Positions 1 through 15,264 of a stretch of 64,000 bases of DNA are shown here, one piece after another. Position numbers and translations under genes: made by a program. Position 1 is the stretch's first letter. Each line of letters starts with the position of its first letter. Source of the DNA: Agelas oroides (Eukaryota > Porifera > Demospongiae > Agelasida > Agelasidae); the NCBI GenBank assembly GCA_949130485.1, contig OX422185.1, positions 12,281,967 to 12,345,966 of the forward strand. Reading direction: 5' to 3'. The notes under the pieces were generated by a model. It did not search any database, was not told the DNA's origin, and worked only from the letters and a program-made list of their open reading frames with translations.

Positions 1-829
1 ATGACTCTACTGCATTCTACCATGGCTCTTGTTGATTCTACTTGACTCTCCTACACTCTACCATTGCTCTACTTGGCTCTACTACACTCTACCATGGCTC
101 TACTTGTCTCTATTTGACTGTACTACAGTCTACCATGTCTATACTACATTCTACCATGGCTCCACGTGACTCTACTTGACTCTACTACATTCTACGATAG
201 CTCTACAATTGCTCTACTTGGCTCTCCTACACTCTACCATGGCTCTACTTGGCTCTACTTGACTCTACTACACTCTACGATGTCTCTACTACATTCTATC
301 ATGGCTCCACATGACTCTACGTGACTCTACTACATTCTACCATAGCTCTACTTGCCTCTGTATGTCTCTACTACATTCTACCATAGCTCTACGTGACGCT
401 ACTTGACTCTACTACATTCTGCCATGGCTCTACTTGACTCTACTTGACTGTACTACACTCTACCTTGGTTCTACTACAATCTACCACGGCTCCACGAGAC
501 TCTACTGCATTCTACCATGGTTCTACCTGGCTCTACTACATTCTACCATGGCTCTACTTGGTACTACATTACTCTACTACATGCTACCGTGGCTCTCCTT
601 GGCTCTACATGACTCTACTACACTCTACCATGGCTCTACTCCATTGTACCATGGCTGTACTTGACACTACATGACTCTACTACATTCTACCATGGCTCTA
701 CTTGACTCTACTACACTCTACGATGGCTCTACATGGCTCTACTTGACTCTACTACACTATACCATTGCTAGTCCTGGCTCTACTTGTCTACTACACTCTA
801 CCTTGACGCTACTACATCCTACAATGGAC

Positions 830-2741
830 CACGTGACTCTACTTGACTCTACTACACTCTACCATGGCTCTACCTGGCTCTACTACATTCTACCATGGCT
901 CTACTCTGCTCTACTTGAGTCCACTACACTCTACCTTGGCTCTACTTGGCTCTACTTGACTCTACTACACTGTACCATGGTTCTACTCCATTGTAGCATG
1001 GCTCTACTTGACACTACATGATTGTACTAAATGCTACCATGGCTCTTATTGACTCTACTTGACTGTCCTACACTCTACCATTGCTCTACTTGGCTCTACT
1101 ACACTCTACCATGCCACAATTTGGCTCTACTTGACTCTACTACACTCTACCATGTCTCTACTACATTCTACTATGGTTCCACGTGACTCTACTACATTCT
1201 ACGATAGCTCTACTTGACTCGTTATTCCTCTACTACATTCTACCATGGTTCTACTTGACCCTACTTGACTGTACTACACTCTACCTTGGCTCTACTACAT
1301 TCTACCATGGCTCCACGTCACTCTACTTGACTCTACTGCATTCTACCATGGCTCTACCTGGCTCTACGACATTCTACCATGGCTCTACTTGGCTCTACAT
1401 GACTCTACTACATGCTACCGTGGCTCTACGTGGCTCTATCTGACCCTACTACACTCTAACATGGCTCTACTCCATAGTACCATGTCCCTACTTGACACTA
1501 CATGACTCTACTACATTCTACCATCGCTCTACTTGGCTCTACTTGACTCTACTACACTCTACCATGACTCTACTTGGCTCTACGTGACTCTACCACACTC
1601 TACCGTGGCTCTACTTGACACTACATGACTCTACTACATTCTACCATGGCTCTACTCTACTCTACTACAGTCTACGATGGCTCTACTTGGCTCGACTTGA
1701 CTCTACTACACTATATCATTGCTAGACCTGGCTCTACTTATCTCTAGTACACTCTACCTTGGCTCTACTACATCCTACCATGGATCCACGTGACTCTACT
1801 TGACTCTACTACACTCTACCATGGCTCTACCTGGCTCTACTACATTCTATCATGGCTCTACTCTGCTCTACTTGAGTCCACTACACTCTACCTTGGCTCT
1901 ACTTGGCTCTACTTGACTCTACTACACTGTACCATGGTTCTACTCCATTGTAGCATGGATCTACTTGACACTACATGATTGTACTAAATGCTACCATGGC
2001 TCTTATTGACTCTACTTGACTGTCCTACACTCTACCATTGCTCTACTTGGCTCTACTACACTCTACCATGCCTCAATGTGGCTCTACTTGACTCTACTAC
2101 ACTCTACCATGTCTCTACTACATTCTACTATGGTTCCACGTGACTCTACTACATTCTACGATAGCTCTACTTGACTCATTATTCCTCTACTACATTCTAC
2201 CATGGTTCTACTTGACCCTACTTGACTGTACTACACTCTACCTTGGCTCTACTACATTCTACCATGGCTCCACGTCACTCTACTTGACTCTACTGCATTC
2301 TACCATGGCTCTACCTGGCTCTACGACATTCTACCATGGCTCTACTTGGCTCTACATGACTCTACTACATGCTACCATGGCTCTACGTGGCTCTATCTGA
2401 CCCTACTACACTCTACCATGGCTCTACTCCATAGTACCATGTCCCTCTTGACACTACATGACTCTACTACATTCTACCATCGCTCTACTTGGCTCTACTT
2501 GACTCTACTACACTCTACCATGACTCTACTTGGCTCTACGTGACTCTACCACACTCTACCATGGCTCTACTTGACACTACATGACTCTACTACATTCTAC
2601 CATGGCTCTACTCTACTCTACTACAGTCTACGATGGCTCTACTTGGCTCGACTTGACTCTACTACACTATATCATTGCTAGACCTGGCTCTACTTATCTC
2701 TAGTACACTCTACCTTGGCTCTACTACATCCTACCATGGAT
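830..2741 (+). repeat. 957-bp higher-order unit, two tandem copies
   Basis: Sequence from about 830 to 1,786 is repeated from about 1,787 to 2,741 with a 957-bp offset. The marker TGATTGTACTAAATGC occurs at about 1,019 and 1,976, and GACTCGTTATTCC / GACTCATTATTCC at about 1,221 and 2,178. Differences are mostly single bases, including one C/T-type change in CTACCGTGGC versus CTACCATGGC. The same unit is present three times in the block starting near 28,510. Confidence 0.85.
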
Positions 2742-5700
2742 CAACTTGACTCTACTTGACTATCTTACACTCTACCATGGCTCTACCTTGCTCTACTACA
2801 TTCTATCATGGCTCTACTTGACTCTACATGACTCTACTACATTCTACCACGGCTCCACTTGACTCTACTTCACTCTACTACACTCTACCATGGCTCTACT
2901 TGGCTGTACTTGAGTCAACTACACCCTACTTTGGCTCTACTTTGCTCTACTTGTCTCTACTACACTCTACCATGGCTCTACTCCATTGTATATCATGGCT
3001 CTACTTCACACTACATGACTCTACTACATTCTACCATGGCTCTACTTGACTCTACTACACTCTACCATGGCTCAACTTAGCTCTACTTGACTCTACTACA
3101 CTCTACCATGGCTCTACTCCATTATACCATCGCTCTACATGACACTACATGATTCTACTGAATTCTACCATGGCTCTTCTTGACTCTATACGTGACTCTC
3201 CTACACTCTACCATTGCTCTACTTGGCTGTACTACACTCTACTATGACTCTACTTGGCTCTACTTGACTCTATTACACTCTACCATGGCACTATTTGGCT
3301 CTACGTGACTCTACTACACTCTACCATGTCTCTACTACATTCTACCATGGCTCCACGTGACTCCACGTGACTCTACTACATTCCACCATAGCTCTACTTG
3401 ACTCTGTATGCCTCTACTACATTCTTCCACGGCTCTTCTTGACTCTACTTGACTCTCCTACACTCTCCCATTGCTCTACTTGGCTGTACTACACTCTACT
3501 ATGGCTCTACTTGACTCTACTACACTCTACCATGGCACTACCTGGCTCTACGTGACTCTACTACACTCTACCATGGCTCTACTTGACTCTACTACACTCT
3601 ACCATGGCTCTACTCCATTGTATATCATGGATCTACTTCACACTACATGACTCTACCACATTCTACCATGGCTCTACTTGACTCTACTACACTCTACCAT
3701 GGCTAAACTTGGCTCTACTTGACTCTACTACACTGTACCAAGGCTCTACTCCATTGTACCATGGCTCTACTTGACACTACATGATTCTACTCAATTCTAC
3801 CATGGCTCTTCTTGACTCTACTTGTCTGTCCTACACTCTCCCATTGCTCTACTTGGGTCTACTTGGCTCTACTACACTCTACTATGGCTCTACTTGACTC
3901 TACTTCACTCTACCATGGCTCTACCTGGCTCTACATGACTCTACTACACTCTACCATGGATCTACTTGACTCTACTACATTCTACCTTAGCTCTACTTGA
4001 TTCTGTATGCTTCTACTACATTCTACCATGGGTCTACTTGATGCTACTTGACTCTACTACATTCTGACATGGCTCTACTTGACTCTACTGGACTGTACTA
4101 CACTCTACCTTGGCTCTACTACATTCTACCATGGCTCCACGTGACTCTACTTGACTCTACTGCATTCTACCATGGGTATACCTGACTCTACTACATTCTA
4201 CCATGGCTCTACTTGGTACTAAATGACTCTACTACATGCTACCGTGGCTCTACTTGGCTCTACATGACTCTACTACACTCTACCATGGCTCTACTCCATT
4301 GTACCATGGCTGTACTTGACACTACATGACTCTACTACATTCTACCATGGCTCTACTTAACTCTACTACACTCTACGATGGCTCTACTTGGCTCTACTTG
4401 ACTCTACTTGACTCTACTACACTATACCATTGCTAGTCCTGGCTTGACTTGTCTACTACACTCTACCTTGGCGCTACTACATACTACCATGGATCTACGT
4501 GACTCTACTTGATTCTACTACACTCTACCATGGCTCTATCTGGCTCTACTACATTCTACCATGGCTCTACTTTTCCATACTTGAGTCCACTACACTCTTC
4601 ATTGGCTCTACTTGGCTCTACTTGACTCTACTAAACTCTACCATGGCTTTACTTGGCTTTAGTTGACTCTACTACAGTCTACCATGGCTTTACTTGGATC
4701 TACTTGAGTCTACTACATTCTACCATAGTTCTACTTGTCTGTATATGACTGTACAGCAATCTACCATAGCTCTACTTGACTCTGTATGCCTCTACTACAT
4801 TCTACCATGGCTCTTCTTGACTCTACTTGACTCTCCTACACTCTCCCATTGCTCTACTTGGCTCTACTTGGGTCTACTACACTCTACCATGGCTCTACAT
4901 GGCTCTACTTGACTCTACTACCTTCTACAATGGCTCTACTCCATTGTACCATCGCTCTACTTGACACTACATGATTCTACTGAATTTTACCATGGCTCTT
5001 CTTGACTCTATACTTGACTTTCCTACACTCTACCATTGCTCTACCTGGCTCTACTACACTCTACCATGACTCTACTTGGCTCTACTTGACTCTATTACAC
5101 TCTACCATGGCACTATTTGGCTCTACGTGACTCTACTACACTCTACCATGTCTCTACTACATTCTACCATAGCTCTACTTGACTCTGTATGCCTCTACTA
5201 CATTCTACCATGGCTCTTCTTGACTCTACTTGACTCTCCTACACTCTCCCATTGCTGTACTTGCCTGTACTACACTCTACTATGGCTCTACTTGACTCTA
5301 CTACACTCTACCATGGCACTACCTGGCTCTACGTGACTCTACTACACTCTACCATGGCTCTACTTGACTCTACTACACTCTACCATGGCTCTACTCCATT
5401 GTATATCATGGTACTTCACACTACATGACTCTACTACATTCTACCATGGCTCTACTTGATTCTAGTACACTCTACCATTGCTAAACTTGGCTCTGCTTGA
5501 CTCTACTACACTGTACCAAGGCTCTACTCCATTGTACCATGGCTCTACTTGACACTACATGATTCTACTGAATTCTACCATGGCTCTTCTTGACTCTACT
5601 TGACTGCCCTACACTCTACAATTGCTCTACTTCGCTCTACTACACTCTACCATGGCTCTACGTGGTTCTACTTGACTCTACTACACTCTACCATGGCACT

Positions 5701-5774
5701 TTTTGGCTCTACTTGACTCCACTACACTCTACCATGTCTCTACTACATTCTACCATGGCTCCACGTGACTGTAC

Positions 5775-6329
5775 GTGACTGTACTACATTCTACCATAGC
5801 TCTACTTGACTCTGTATGCCTCTACTACATTCTACCATGGCTCTTCTTGACTCTACTTGACTCTCCTACACTCTCTCATTGCTCTACTTGGCTCTACTTG
5901 GCTCTACTACACTCTACCATGTCTCTACTACATTCTACCAATGCTCCACGTGACGGTACGTGACTGTACTACATTCTACCATAGCTCTACTTGACTCTGT
6001 ATGCCTCTACTACATTCTACCATGGCTCTTCTTGACTCTACTTGACTCTCCTACACTCTCTCATTGCTCTACTTGGCTCTACTTGGCTCTACTACACTCT
6101 ACCATGTCTCTACTACATTCTACCAATGCTCCACGTGACTGTACGTGACTGTACTACATTCTACCATAGCTCTACTTGACTCTGTATGCCTCTACTACAT
6201 TCTACCATGGCTCTTCTTGACTCTACTTGACTCTCCTACACTCTCTCATTGCTCTACTTGGCTCTACTTGGCTCTACTACACTCTACCATGGATCTACTT
6301 GACTCTACTACATTCTACCATAGCTCTAC
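5775..6329 (+). repeat. 185-bp unit, three tandem copies
   Basis: Three consecutive units begin at 5,775, 5,960 and 6,145. Each carries GACTGTACTACATTC, CTCTGTATGCCTC, CTCTTCTTGAC and CACTCTCTCATTGC in the same order. The copies are almost identical; a visible difference is GACGGTACG versus GACTGTACG near 5,953. The length is about six 31-bp words and close to a typical metazoan nucleosome repeat length. The same triplet is copied at 34,463-35,017. Confidence 0.9.
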
Positions 6330-7649
6330 TTGACTCTGTATGCCTGTACTACATTCTACCATGGCTCTACTTGATGCTACTTGACTCTACTGCATTCTGC
6401 CATGGCTCTACTTGACTCTACTTGACTGTACTATACTCTACCTTGGCTCTACTACATTCTACCATGGCTCCACGTGACTCTACTTGACTCTACTGCATTC
6501 TACCATGGCTCTACCTGGCTATACTACATTCTACCAAGGCTCTACTTGGTACTACATGACTCTACTACATGCTACCATGGCTCTACTTGGCTCTAGATGA
6601 CCCTACTACACTCTACCATGACTCTACTCCATTGTACCATGGCTGTACTTGACACTACATGACTCTACTACATTCTACCATGGCTCTAGTTGACTCTACT
6701 ACACTCTACGATGGCTCTACTTGGCTCTACTTGACTCTACTACACTATACCAATTCTAGTCCTGGCTCTAGTTGTCTACTACACTCTACCTTGGCGCTAC
6801 TACATCCTACCATGGATTCACATGACTCTACTTTACTCTACTACACTCTACCATGGCTCTATCTGGCTCTACAACATTCAACCATGGCTCTACTTTGCTA
6901 TACTTGAGTCCACTAGACTCTACCTTGGCTCTACTTGGCTGTACTTGACTCTACTAAACTCTACCATGGCTCTACTTGGCTTCATTTGACTCTACTACCG
7001 TCTACCATGGCTCTACTTGGATCTACTTGACACTACTACATTCTACCATAGTTCTACTTGTCTCTATACGACTCTACTGCATTCCACCATAGCTCTACTT
7101 GACTCTGTATGCCTCAACTACATTCTACCATGGCTCTTCTTGACTCTACTTGACTCTCCTACACTCTCCGATTGCTCTACTTGGCTCTACTTGGTTCTAC
7201 TACACTCTACTATGGCTCTAATTGGCTCTACTTGACTCTACTACACTCTACCATGGCTCTACTTGACACTACATGACTCTACTACATTCTACCATGTTTC
7301 TACTTGACTCTACTACACCCTACGATGCCTCTACTTGGCTCTACTACACTATATCATTGCTAGATCTGGCTCTACTTTTCTCTACTACACTCTACCTTGG
7401 CTGTACTACATCCAACCATGGATCCACGTGACTCTACTTGACTCTACTACACTCTACCATGAGTCTACCTGGTTCTACTACATTCTACCATGGCTCTACT
7501 TGACTCTACATGACTCTACTACATTCTACCATGGCTCTACTTGACTCTACTTGACTCTACTTCACTGTACCATGGCTCTACGTGGCTGTACTTGACTCTA
7601 CTACACCCTACCATGTCTCTACTACATTCTACCATGGCTCCACGTGACT

Positions 7650-10600
7650 CTACGTGACTCTACTGCATTCTACCATAGCTCTACTTGACTCTGTATGCCT
7701 CTACTACATTCTACCATGATTCTACTTGACTCTACTTGAGTCCACTACACTCTACCTTGGATCTACTTTGCTCTACTTGACTCTACTAAAGTCTACCATG
7801 GCTCTACTTGGCTTTATGTGACTCTACTACAGTCTACCATGGCTCTACTTGACTCTACTACATTCTACCACAGTTCTACTTGTCTCTATGTGACTCTACT
7901 GCATTGTACCATAGCTCTACTTGACTCTGTATACCTCTACTACATTCTACCATGGCTGTTCTTGACTCTACTTGACTCTCCTACACTCTCCCATTGCTCT
8001 ACTTGGTTCTACTTGGCTCTACTACACTCTACCATGGCTCTACTTGGCTCTACTTGACTCTACTACACTCTACCATGGCTCTACTTTACACTACATGACT
8101 CTACTACATTCTACCATTGCTGTACTTGACTCTACTACACTCTACGATGCCTCTACTTGGCTCTACTTGACTCTACTACACAATATCATTGGTAGATCTC
8201 GCTCTACTTGTCTCTACTACACTCTACCTTGGCTCTGCTACATCCTACCATGGATCCACGTGACTCTACTTGACTCTACTACATTCTACCATGGCTCTAC
8301 TTGACTCTACTACACTCTACGATGCCTCTACTTGACTCTACTACAGTATATCATTGCTAGATCTGGCTCTACCTTTTTCTACTACACTCTACCTTGGCTC
8401 TACTACATCCTACCATGGATCCACGTGACTCTACTTGACTGTACTACACACTACCATGGGTGTACCTGGTTCTACTACATTCTACCAAGGCTCTACTTGA
8501 CTCTACATGACTCTACTACATTCTACTATGGCTCTACTTGACTCTACTTGACTCTACTTCACTTTACCATGGTTCTACTTGGCTCTACTTGAGTCCACTA
8601 CACCCTACCTTGGCTCTACTTGGCTGTACGTGACTCTACTGCACTCTACTATGGCTCTACTTGGCTCTACTTGACTCTACTACACTCTACCATGTCTCTA
8701 CTACATTCTACCATGGCTCCATGTGACTCTACGTGACTCTACTGCATTCTACCATGGCTCTACCTGACTCTACTACACTTTACCATGGCTCTACTCCATT
8801 GTATATCATGGGTCTACTTCACAGTACATGACTGTACTACATTCTACCATGACTCTACTTGACTCTACTTGACTCTACTACACTCTACCATGGCTCTACT
8901 TGGCTCTACTTGAGTCCACTGCACCCTAACTTGACTCTACTTGGCTCTACGTGACTCTACTACACTCTACCATGGCTCTACTTGGCTCTACTTGACTCTA
9001 CTACACCCTACCATGTCTCTACTACATTCTACAATGGCTCCACATGACTCTTCGTGACTCTACTGCATTCTACCATAGCTCTACATGACTCTGTATGCCT
9101 CTACTACATTCTACCATGATTCTACTTGACTCTACTTGACTCTACTACATTCTGCCATGGCACTACTTGACTCTACTTGACTGTACTACACTCTACCTTT
9201 GCCCTACTAGATTCTAACATGGCTCCACGTGACTCTACTTGACTCTACTACACTCTAGCATGGGTCAACCTGGTTCTACTACATTCTACCATGGCTCTAC
9301 TTGACTCTACATGACTCTGCTACATTCTACCATGGCTCTACTTGACTCTACTTGACTCTACTTCACTCAACCATGGCTCTACTTGGCTCTACTTGAGTCC
9401 ACTACACCCTACCTTGGCTCTACTTGGCTGTACGTGACTCTACTGCACTCTACTATGGCTCTACTTGGCTCTACTTGACTCTACTACACTCTACCATGTC
9501 TCTACTACATTCTACCATGGCTCCATGTGACTCTACGTGACTCTACTGCATGCTACCATGGCTCTACCTGACTCTACTACACTCTACGATGGCTCTACTT
9601 GGCTCTACTGGACTCTACTACACTATATCATTGCTAGACCTGGTTCTACTTGTCTCTACTACCCTCTACCTTGGCTCTACTACATCCTACCATGGATCCA
9701 CGTGACTCTACTTGACCCTCCTACACTCTACCATGACTCTACCTTGCTCTACTACATTGTACCATGACTCTACTTGACTCTACTACACTCTACCATGGCT
9801 CTACTCCATTGTATATCATGGGTCTACTTCACAGTACATGACTCTACTACATTCTACCATAACTCTACTTGACTCTAGTTGACTCTACTACACTCTACCA
9901 TGGCTCTACTTGGCTCTACTTAAGTCCACTACACCCTAACTTGGCTCTGCTTTGCTCTACGTGACTCTACTACACTCTACCATGGCTCTACTTGGCTCTA
10001 CTTGATTCTACTACACCCTACCATGTCTCTACTACATTCTACCATGGCTCCACGTGACTCGTCGTGACTCTACTGCATTCTACCATAGCTCTACTTGACT
10101 CTGTATGTCTCTACTACATTCTACCATGATTCTACTTGACTCTACTTGACTCTACTACATTCTGCCATGGCACTACTTGACTCTACTTGACTGTACTACA
10201 CTCTACCTTTGTCCTACTAGATTCTAACATGGCTCCACGTGACTCTACTACACTCTACCATGGCTCTACGTGGCTCTACTTGACTCTACTACACCCTACC
10301 ATGTCTCTACTACATTCTACCATGGCTCCACGTGACTCTACGTGACTCTACTGCATTCTACCATAGCTCTACTTGACTCTGTATGCCTCTACTACATTCT
10401 ACCATGATTCTACTTGACTCTACTTGAGTCCACTACACTCTACCTTGGATCTACTTGGCTCTACTTGACTCTACTAAACTCTACCATGGCTCTACTTGGC
10501 TTTATGTGACTCTACTACAGTCTACCATGGCTCTACTTGACTCTACTACATTCTACCATAGTTCTACTTGTCTCTATGTGACTCTACTGCATTCTACCAT

Positions 10601-11340
10601 AGCTCTACTTGACTCTGTATGCCTCTACTACATTCTACCATGGCTCTTCTTGACTCTACTTGACTGTCCTACACTCTCCCATTGCTCTACTTGGTTCTAC
10701 TTGGCTCCACTACACTCTACCATGGCTCTACTTGGCTCTACTTGACTCTACTACACTCTTCCATGGCTCTACTTTACACTACATGACTCTACTACATTCT
10801 ACCATTGCTGTACTTGACTCTACTACACTCTACGATGCCTCTACTTGGCTCTACTTGACTCTACTACACTATATCATTGCTAGATCTGGCTCTACTTGTC
10901 TCTACTACACTCTACCTTGGCTCTGCTACATCCTACCATGGATCCACGTGACTCTACTTGACTCTACTACATTCTACCATGGCTCTACTTGACTCTACTA
11001 CACTCTACGATGCCTCTACTTGACTCTACTACACTATATCATTTCTAGATCTGGCTCTACTTTTCTCTACTACACTCTACCTTGGCTCTACTACCTCCTA
11101 CCATGGATCCACGTGAATCTACTTGACTGTACTACACACTATCATGGGTGTACCTGGTTCTACTACATTCTACCATGGCTCTACTTGATTCTACATGACT
11201 CTACTACATTCTACCATGGCTCTACTTGACTCTACTTGACTCTACTTCACTCTACCATGGCTCTACTTGGCTCTACTTGAGTCCACTACACCCTACCTTG
11301 GCTCTACTTGGTTCTACGTGACTCTACTGCACTCTTCCAT
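7650..11340 (+). repeat. 2,688-bp offset duplication inside the satellite
   Basis: Long stretches between about 7,800 and 8,560 recur 2,688 bp downstream, between about 10,490 and 11,250. Shared markers include GGCTTTATGTGACTC, CACTCTCCCATTGC, CTCTACTTTACACTAC and GATCTGGCTCTAC in the same order. The exact ends were judged by eye and are approximate. Confidence 0.7.
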
Positions 11341-14300
11341 GGCTCTACTTGGCTCTACTTGACTCTACTATACTCTACCATGGCTCTACTACATTCTACC
11401 ATGGCTCCACGTGACTCTACTTGACTCTGCTGCATTCTACCATGGATCTACCTGGCTCTACTTGACTCTACTACATTCTGCCATGGCTCTACTTGACTCT
11501 ACTTGACTGTACTACACTCTACCTTGGCTCTACTACATTCTACCATGGCTCCACGTGACTCTACTTGACTCTACTACATTCTGCCATGGCTCTACTTGAC
11601 TCTACTTGACTGTACTACAGTCTACCTTGGCTCTACTACATTCTACCATGGCTCCACGTGACTCTACTTGACTCTGCTGCATTCTACCATGGATCTACCT
11701 GGCTCTACTACATCCTTCCATGACTCTACTTGGGTCTACATGACTCTACTACATTGTACCGTGGCTCTACTTGACTCTACTACATTCTACGATGGCTCTA
11801 CTTGGCTCTACTTGACTCTAGTACACTATATCATTGCTAGACCTGGCTGTACTTGTCTCTACTACACTGTACCTTGGCTCAACTACATCCAACCATGGAT
11901 TCTCGTGACTCTACGGCACTCAACCATGGCTCTACCTGGCTCTACTACATTCTACCATGGCTCTACTTTGCTATACTTGAGTCCACTACACTCTACCTTG
12001 GCTCTACTTGGCCCTACTTGACTCTACTAAACTCTACCGTGGCTCTACTTGGCTTTATTTGACTCTACTACAGTCTAACATGGCTCTACTTGGATCTACT
12101 TGGATCTACTTGACTCTACTACATTCTACCATAGTTCTACTTGTCTCTATAACACTGTACTGCATTCTACCATAGCTCTACTTGACTCTGTATGCCTCTA
12201 CTACATTCTACCATGGCTCTTCTTGACTCTACTTGACTCTCCTACACTCTCCCATTGCTCTACTTGGCTCTACTTGGTTCTACTACACTCTACCATGGCT
12301 CTACTTGGCTCTACTTGACTCTACTACACTCCACTATGGCTCTACTTGACACTACATGACTCTACTACATTCTGTCATGGTTCTACTTGACTCTACTACA
12401 CTCTACGATGCCTCTACTTGGCTCTACTTGACTCTACTACACTATATCATTGCTAGATCTGGCTCTACTTGTCTCTACTACACTCTACCTTGGGTCTACT
12501 ACATCCTACCATGGATCCACGTGACTCTACTTGACTCTACTACACTCTACCATGGGTGTACCTGGTTGTACTACATTCTACCATGGATCTACTTGACTCT
12601 ACATGACTCTACTACATTCTACCATGGCTCTACTTGACTCTACTTGACTCTACTTCACTCTACCATGGTTCTACTTAGCTCTACTTGAGTCCACTACACC
12701 CTACCTTGGCTCTACTTGGCTCTACGTGACTCTACTGCACTCTACCATGGCTCTACTTGACTCTACTACACTATATCATTGCTAGATCTGGATCTACTTT
12801 TCTCTACTACACTCTACCTTGGCTCTACTACATCCTACCATGGATCCACGTGACTCTACTTGACTCTACTACACTCTACCATGGGTGTACCTGGTTCTAC
12901 TACATTCTACCATGGATCTACTTGACTCTACATGACTCTACTACACTCTACCATGGCTCTACTTGACTCTACTTGACTCTACTTCACTCTACCATGGTTG
13001 TACTTGGCTCTACTTGAGTCCACTACACCCTACCTTGGCTCTACTTGGCTCTACGTGACTCTACTGCACTCTACCATGGCTCTACTTGGCTCTACTTGAC
13101 TATACTACACTCTAGCATGGCTCTACTACATTCTACCATGGCTCCACGTGACTCTACGTGACTCTACTGCATTCTACCATAGCTCTACTTGACTGTGTAT
13201 GCCTCTACTACATTCTACCATGGCTCTACTTGACTCTACTTGACTCTACTACATTCTGGTATGGCTCTACTTGACTCTACTTGACTGTACTACACTCTAC
13301 CTTGGCTCTACTACATTCTACCATGGCTCCACGTGACTCTACTTGACTCTGCTGCATTCTACCATGGTTCTACCTGGCTCTACTACATTCTACCATGACT
13401 CTACTTGGCTCTAGATGACTCCACTACATGCTACCGTGGCTCTATACTTGACTCTAATACATTCTACGATGGCTCTACTTAGCTATACTTGACTGTACTA
13501 CACTATATCATTGCTAGACCTGGCTGTACTTGTCTCTACTACACTCTAGCTTGGCTCTACTACATCCTACCATGGATCCACGTGACTCTACTTCACTCTA
13601 CTACACTCTACCATGGCTCTACCTGGCTCTACTACATTCTACCATGTCTATACTTCACTCTACATGACTCTACTATATTCTACCATGGCTCTACTTGACT
13701 CTACTTGACTCTACTACATTCGTCCATGGCTCCACGTGACTCTACTTGACTCTAGTGCATTCTACCATGGCTCTACCTGGCTCTACTACATTCTACCATG
13801 GCTCTACTTGTCTCTATATGACTCTGCTACACTCTACCATAGCTCTACTTGACTCTGTGTGCCTCTCCTACACTCTACCATTGCTCTACTTGTCTCTACT
13901 TGGCTGTACTTGGCTCTACTACACTCTACCATGGCTCTACTTGGTTCTACTTGACTCTACTACACTCTACCATGTCTCTACTACATTCTACCATGGCTCC
14001 ACGTGACTCTACTTGACTCTACTATATTCTACCATAGCTCTATTTGATTCTGTATGCCTCTACTACACTCTACCATGGCTCTACTCCATTGTATATCATG
14101 GCTCTACTTCACACTATATGACTCTACTACATTCTAGCATGGCTCTACTTGACTCTACTACACTCTATCATGGCTCAACTTGGCTCTACTTGACTCTACT
14201 ACACTGTACCATGGCTCTTCTTGACACTACATGATTCTACTGAACTCTACCATGGCTCTTCTTGATTCTACTTGACTCTCCTACACTCTACAATTGCTCT

Positions 14301-14509
14301 ACTTGCGTGTACTACACTCTACCATGGCTCTATTTGGCTCTACTTGACTCTACTACACTCTACCATGGCACTATTTGGCTCTACTTCACTCTATTACACT
14401 CTGCCATGTCTCTACTTGACTCTGTATCCCTCTACTACATTCTACCATGGCTCTTCTTGACTCTATACTTGACTCTCCTACACTGTCCCATTGCTCTACT
14501 TGGCTCTAC

Positions 14510-15264
14510 TTGGCTCTACTACACTCTACCATGGCTCTACTTGACTCTACTACACTCTATCATGGCTCTACCTGGCTCTACGTGACTCTACTACACTCTA
14601 CCATGGCTCTACTTGACTCTACTACACTCTACTACATTCTGCCATGGCTCTACTTGACTCTACTGGACTGTACTACACTCTACCTTGGCTCTACTACATT
14701 CTACCATGGCTCCACGTGACTCTACTTGACTCTACTGCATTCTACCATGGCTCTACCTGGCTCTACTACATTCTATCATGGCTCTACTTGGTACTACATG
14801 ACTCTACTACATGCTAACGTGGCTCCACTTGGCTCTACATGACTCTACTACACTCTACCATGGCTCTACTCCATTGTACCATGGCTGTACTTGACACTAC
14901 ATGACTCTACTACATTCTACCATGGCTCTACTTGACTCTACTACACTCTACGATGGCTCTACTTGGCTCTACTTGACTCTACTACACTATATCATTGCTA
15001 GACCTGGTTCTATTTGTCTCTACTACACTCTACCATGGCTCTACTTGACACTACATGACTCTACTACATTCTACCATGGCTCTACTTGACTCTACTACAC
15101 TCTACCATGGCTCTACCTGGCTCTACGTGACTCTACTACACTCTACCATGGCTCTACTTGACTCTACTACACTCTACTACATTCTGCCATGGCTCTACTT
15201 GACTCTACTGGACTGTACTACACTCTACCTTGGCTCTACTACATTCTACCATGGCTCCACGTGA
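14510..15264 (+). repeat. 545-bp offset duplication inside the satellite
   Basis: The stretch containing CACTCTACTACATTCTGCC, then GACTCTACTGGACTGTAC and the following CCTTGGCTC block occurs at about 14,625-14,719 and again at about 15,170-15,264. The offset is 545 bp, and the similarity continues rightward through GTACTACATGACTC and ACATGCTAACGTGG. Boundaries are approximate. Confidence 0.7.

Noticed and set aside
434..1021. Open frames of 76-116 codons in the satellite as a secreted or membrane repeat protein
   Set aside because: The same peptide appears in overlapping frames, is a direct consequence of the 31-bp unit, and no splice, domain or composition evidence supports a gene.
1..6400. 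CRISPR-like array
   Set aside because: Units are contiguous words without unique spacers, variable in length, in a clearly eukaryotic context.
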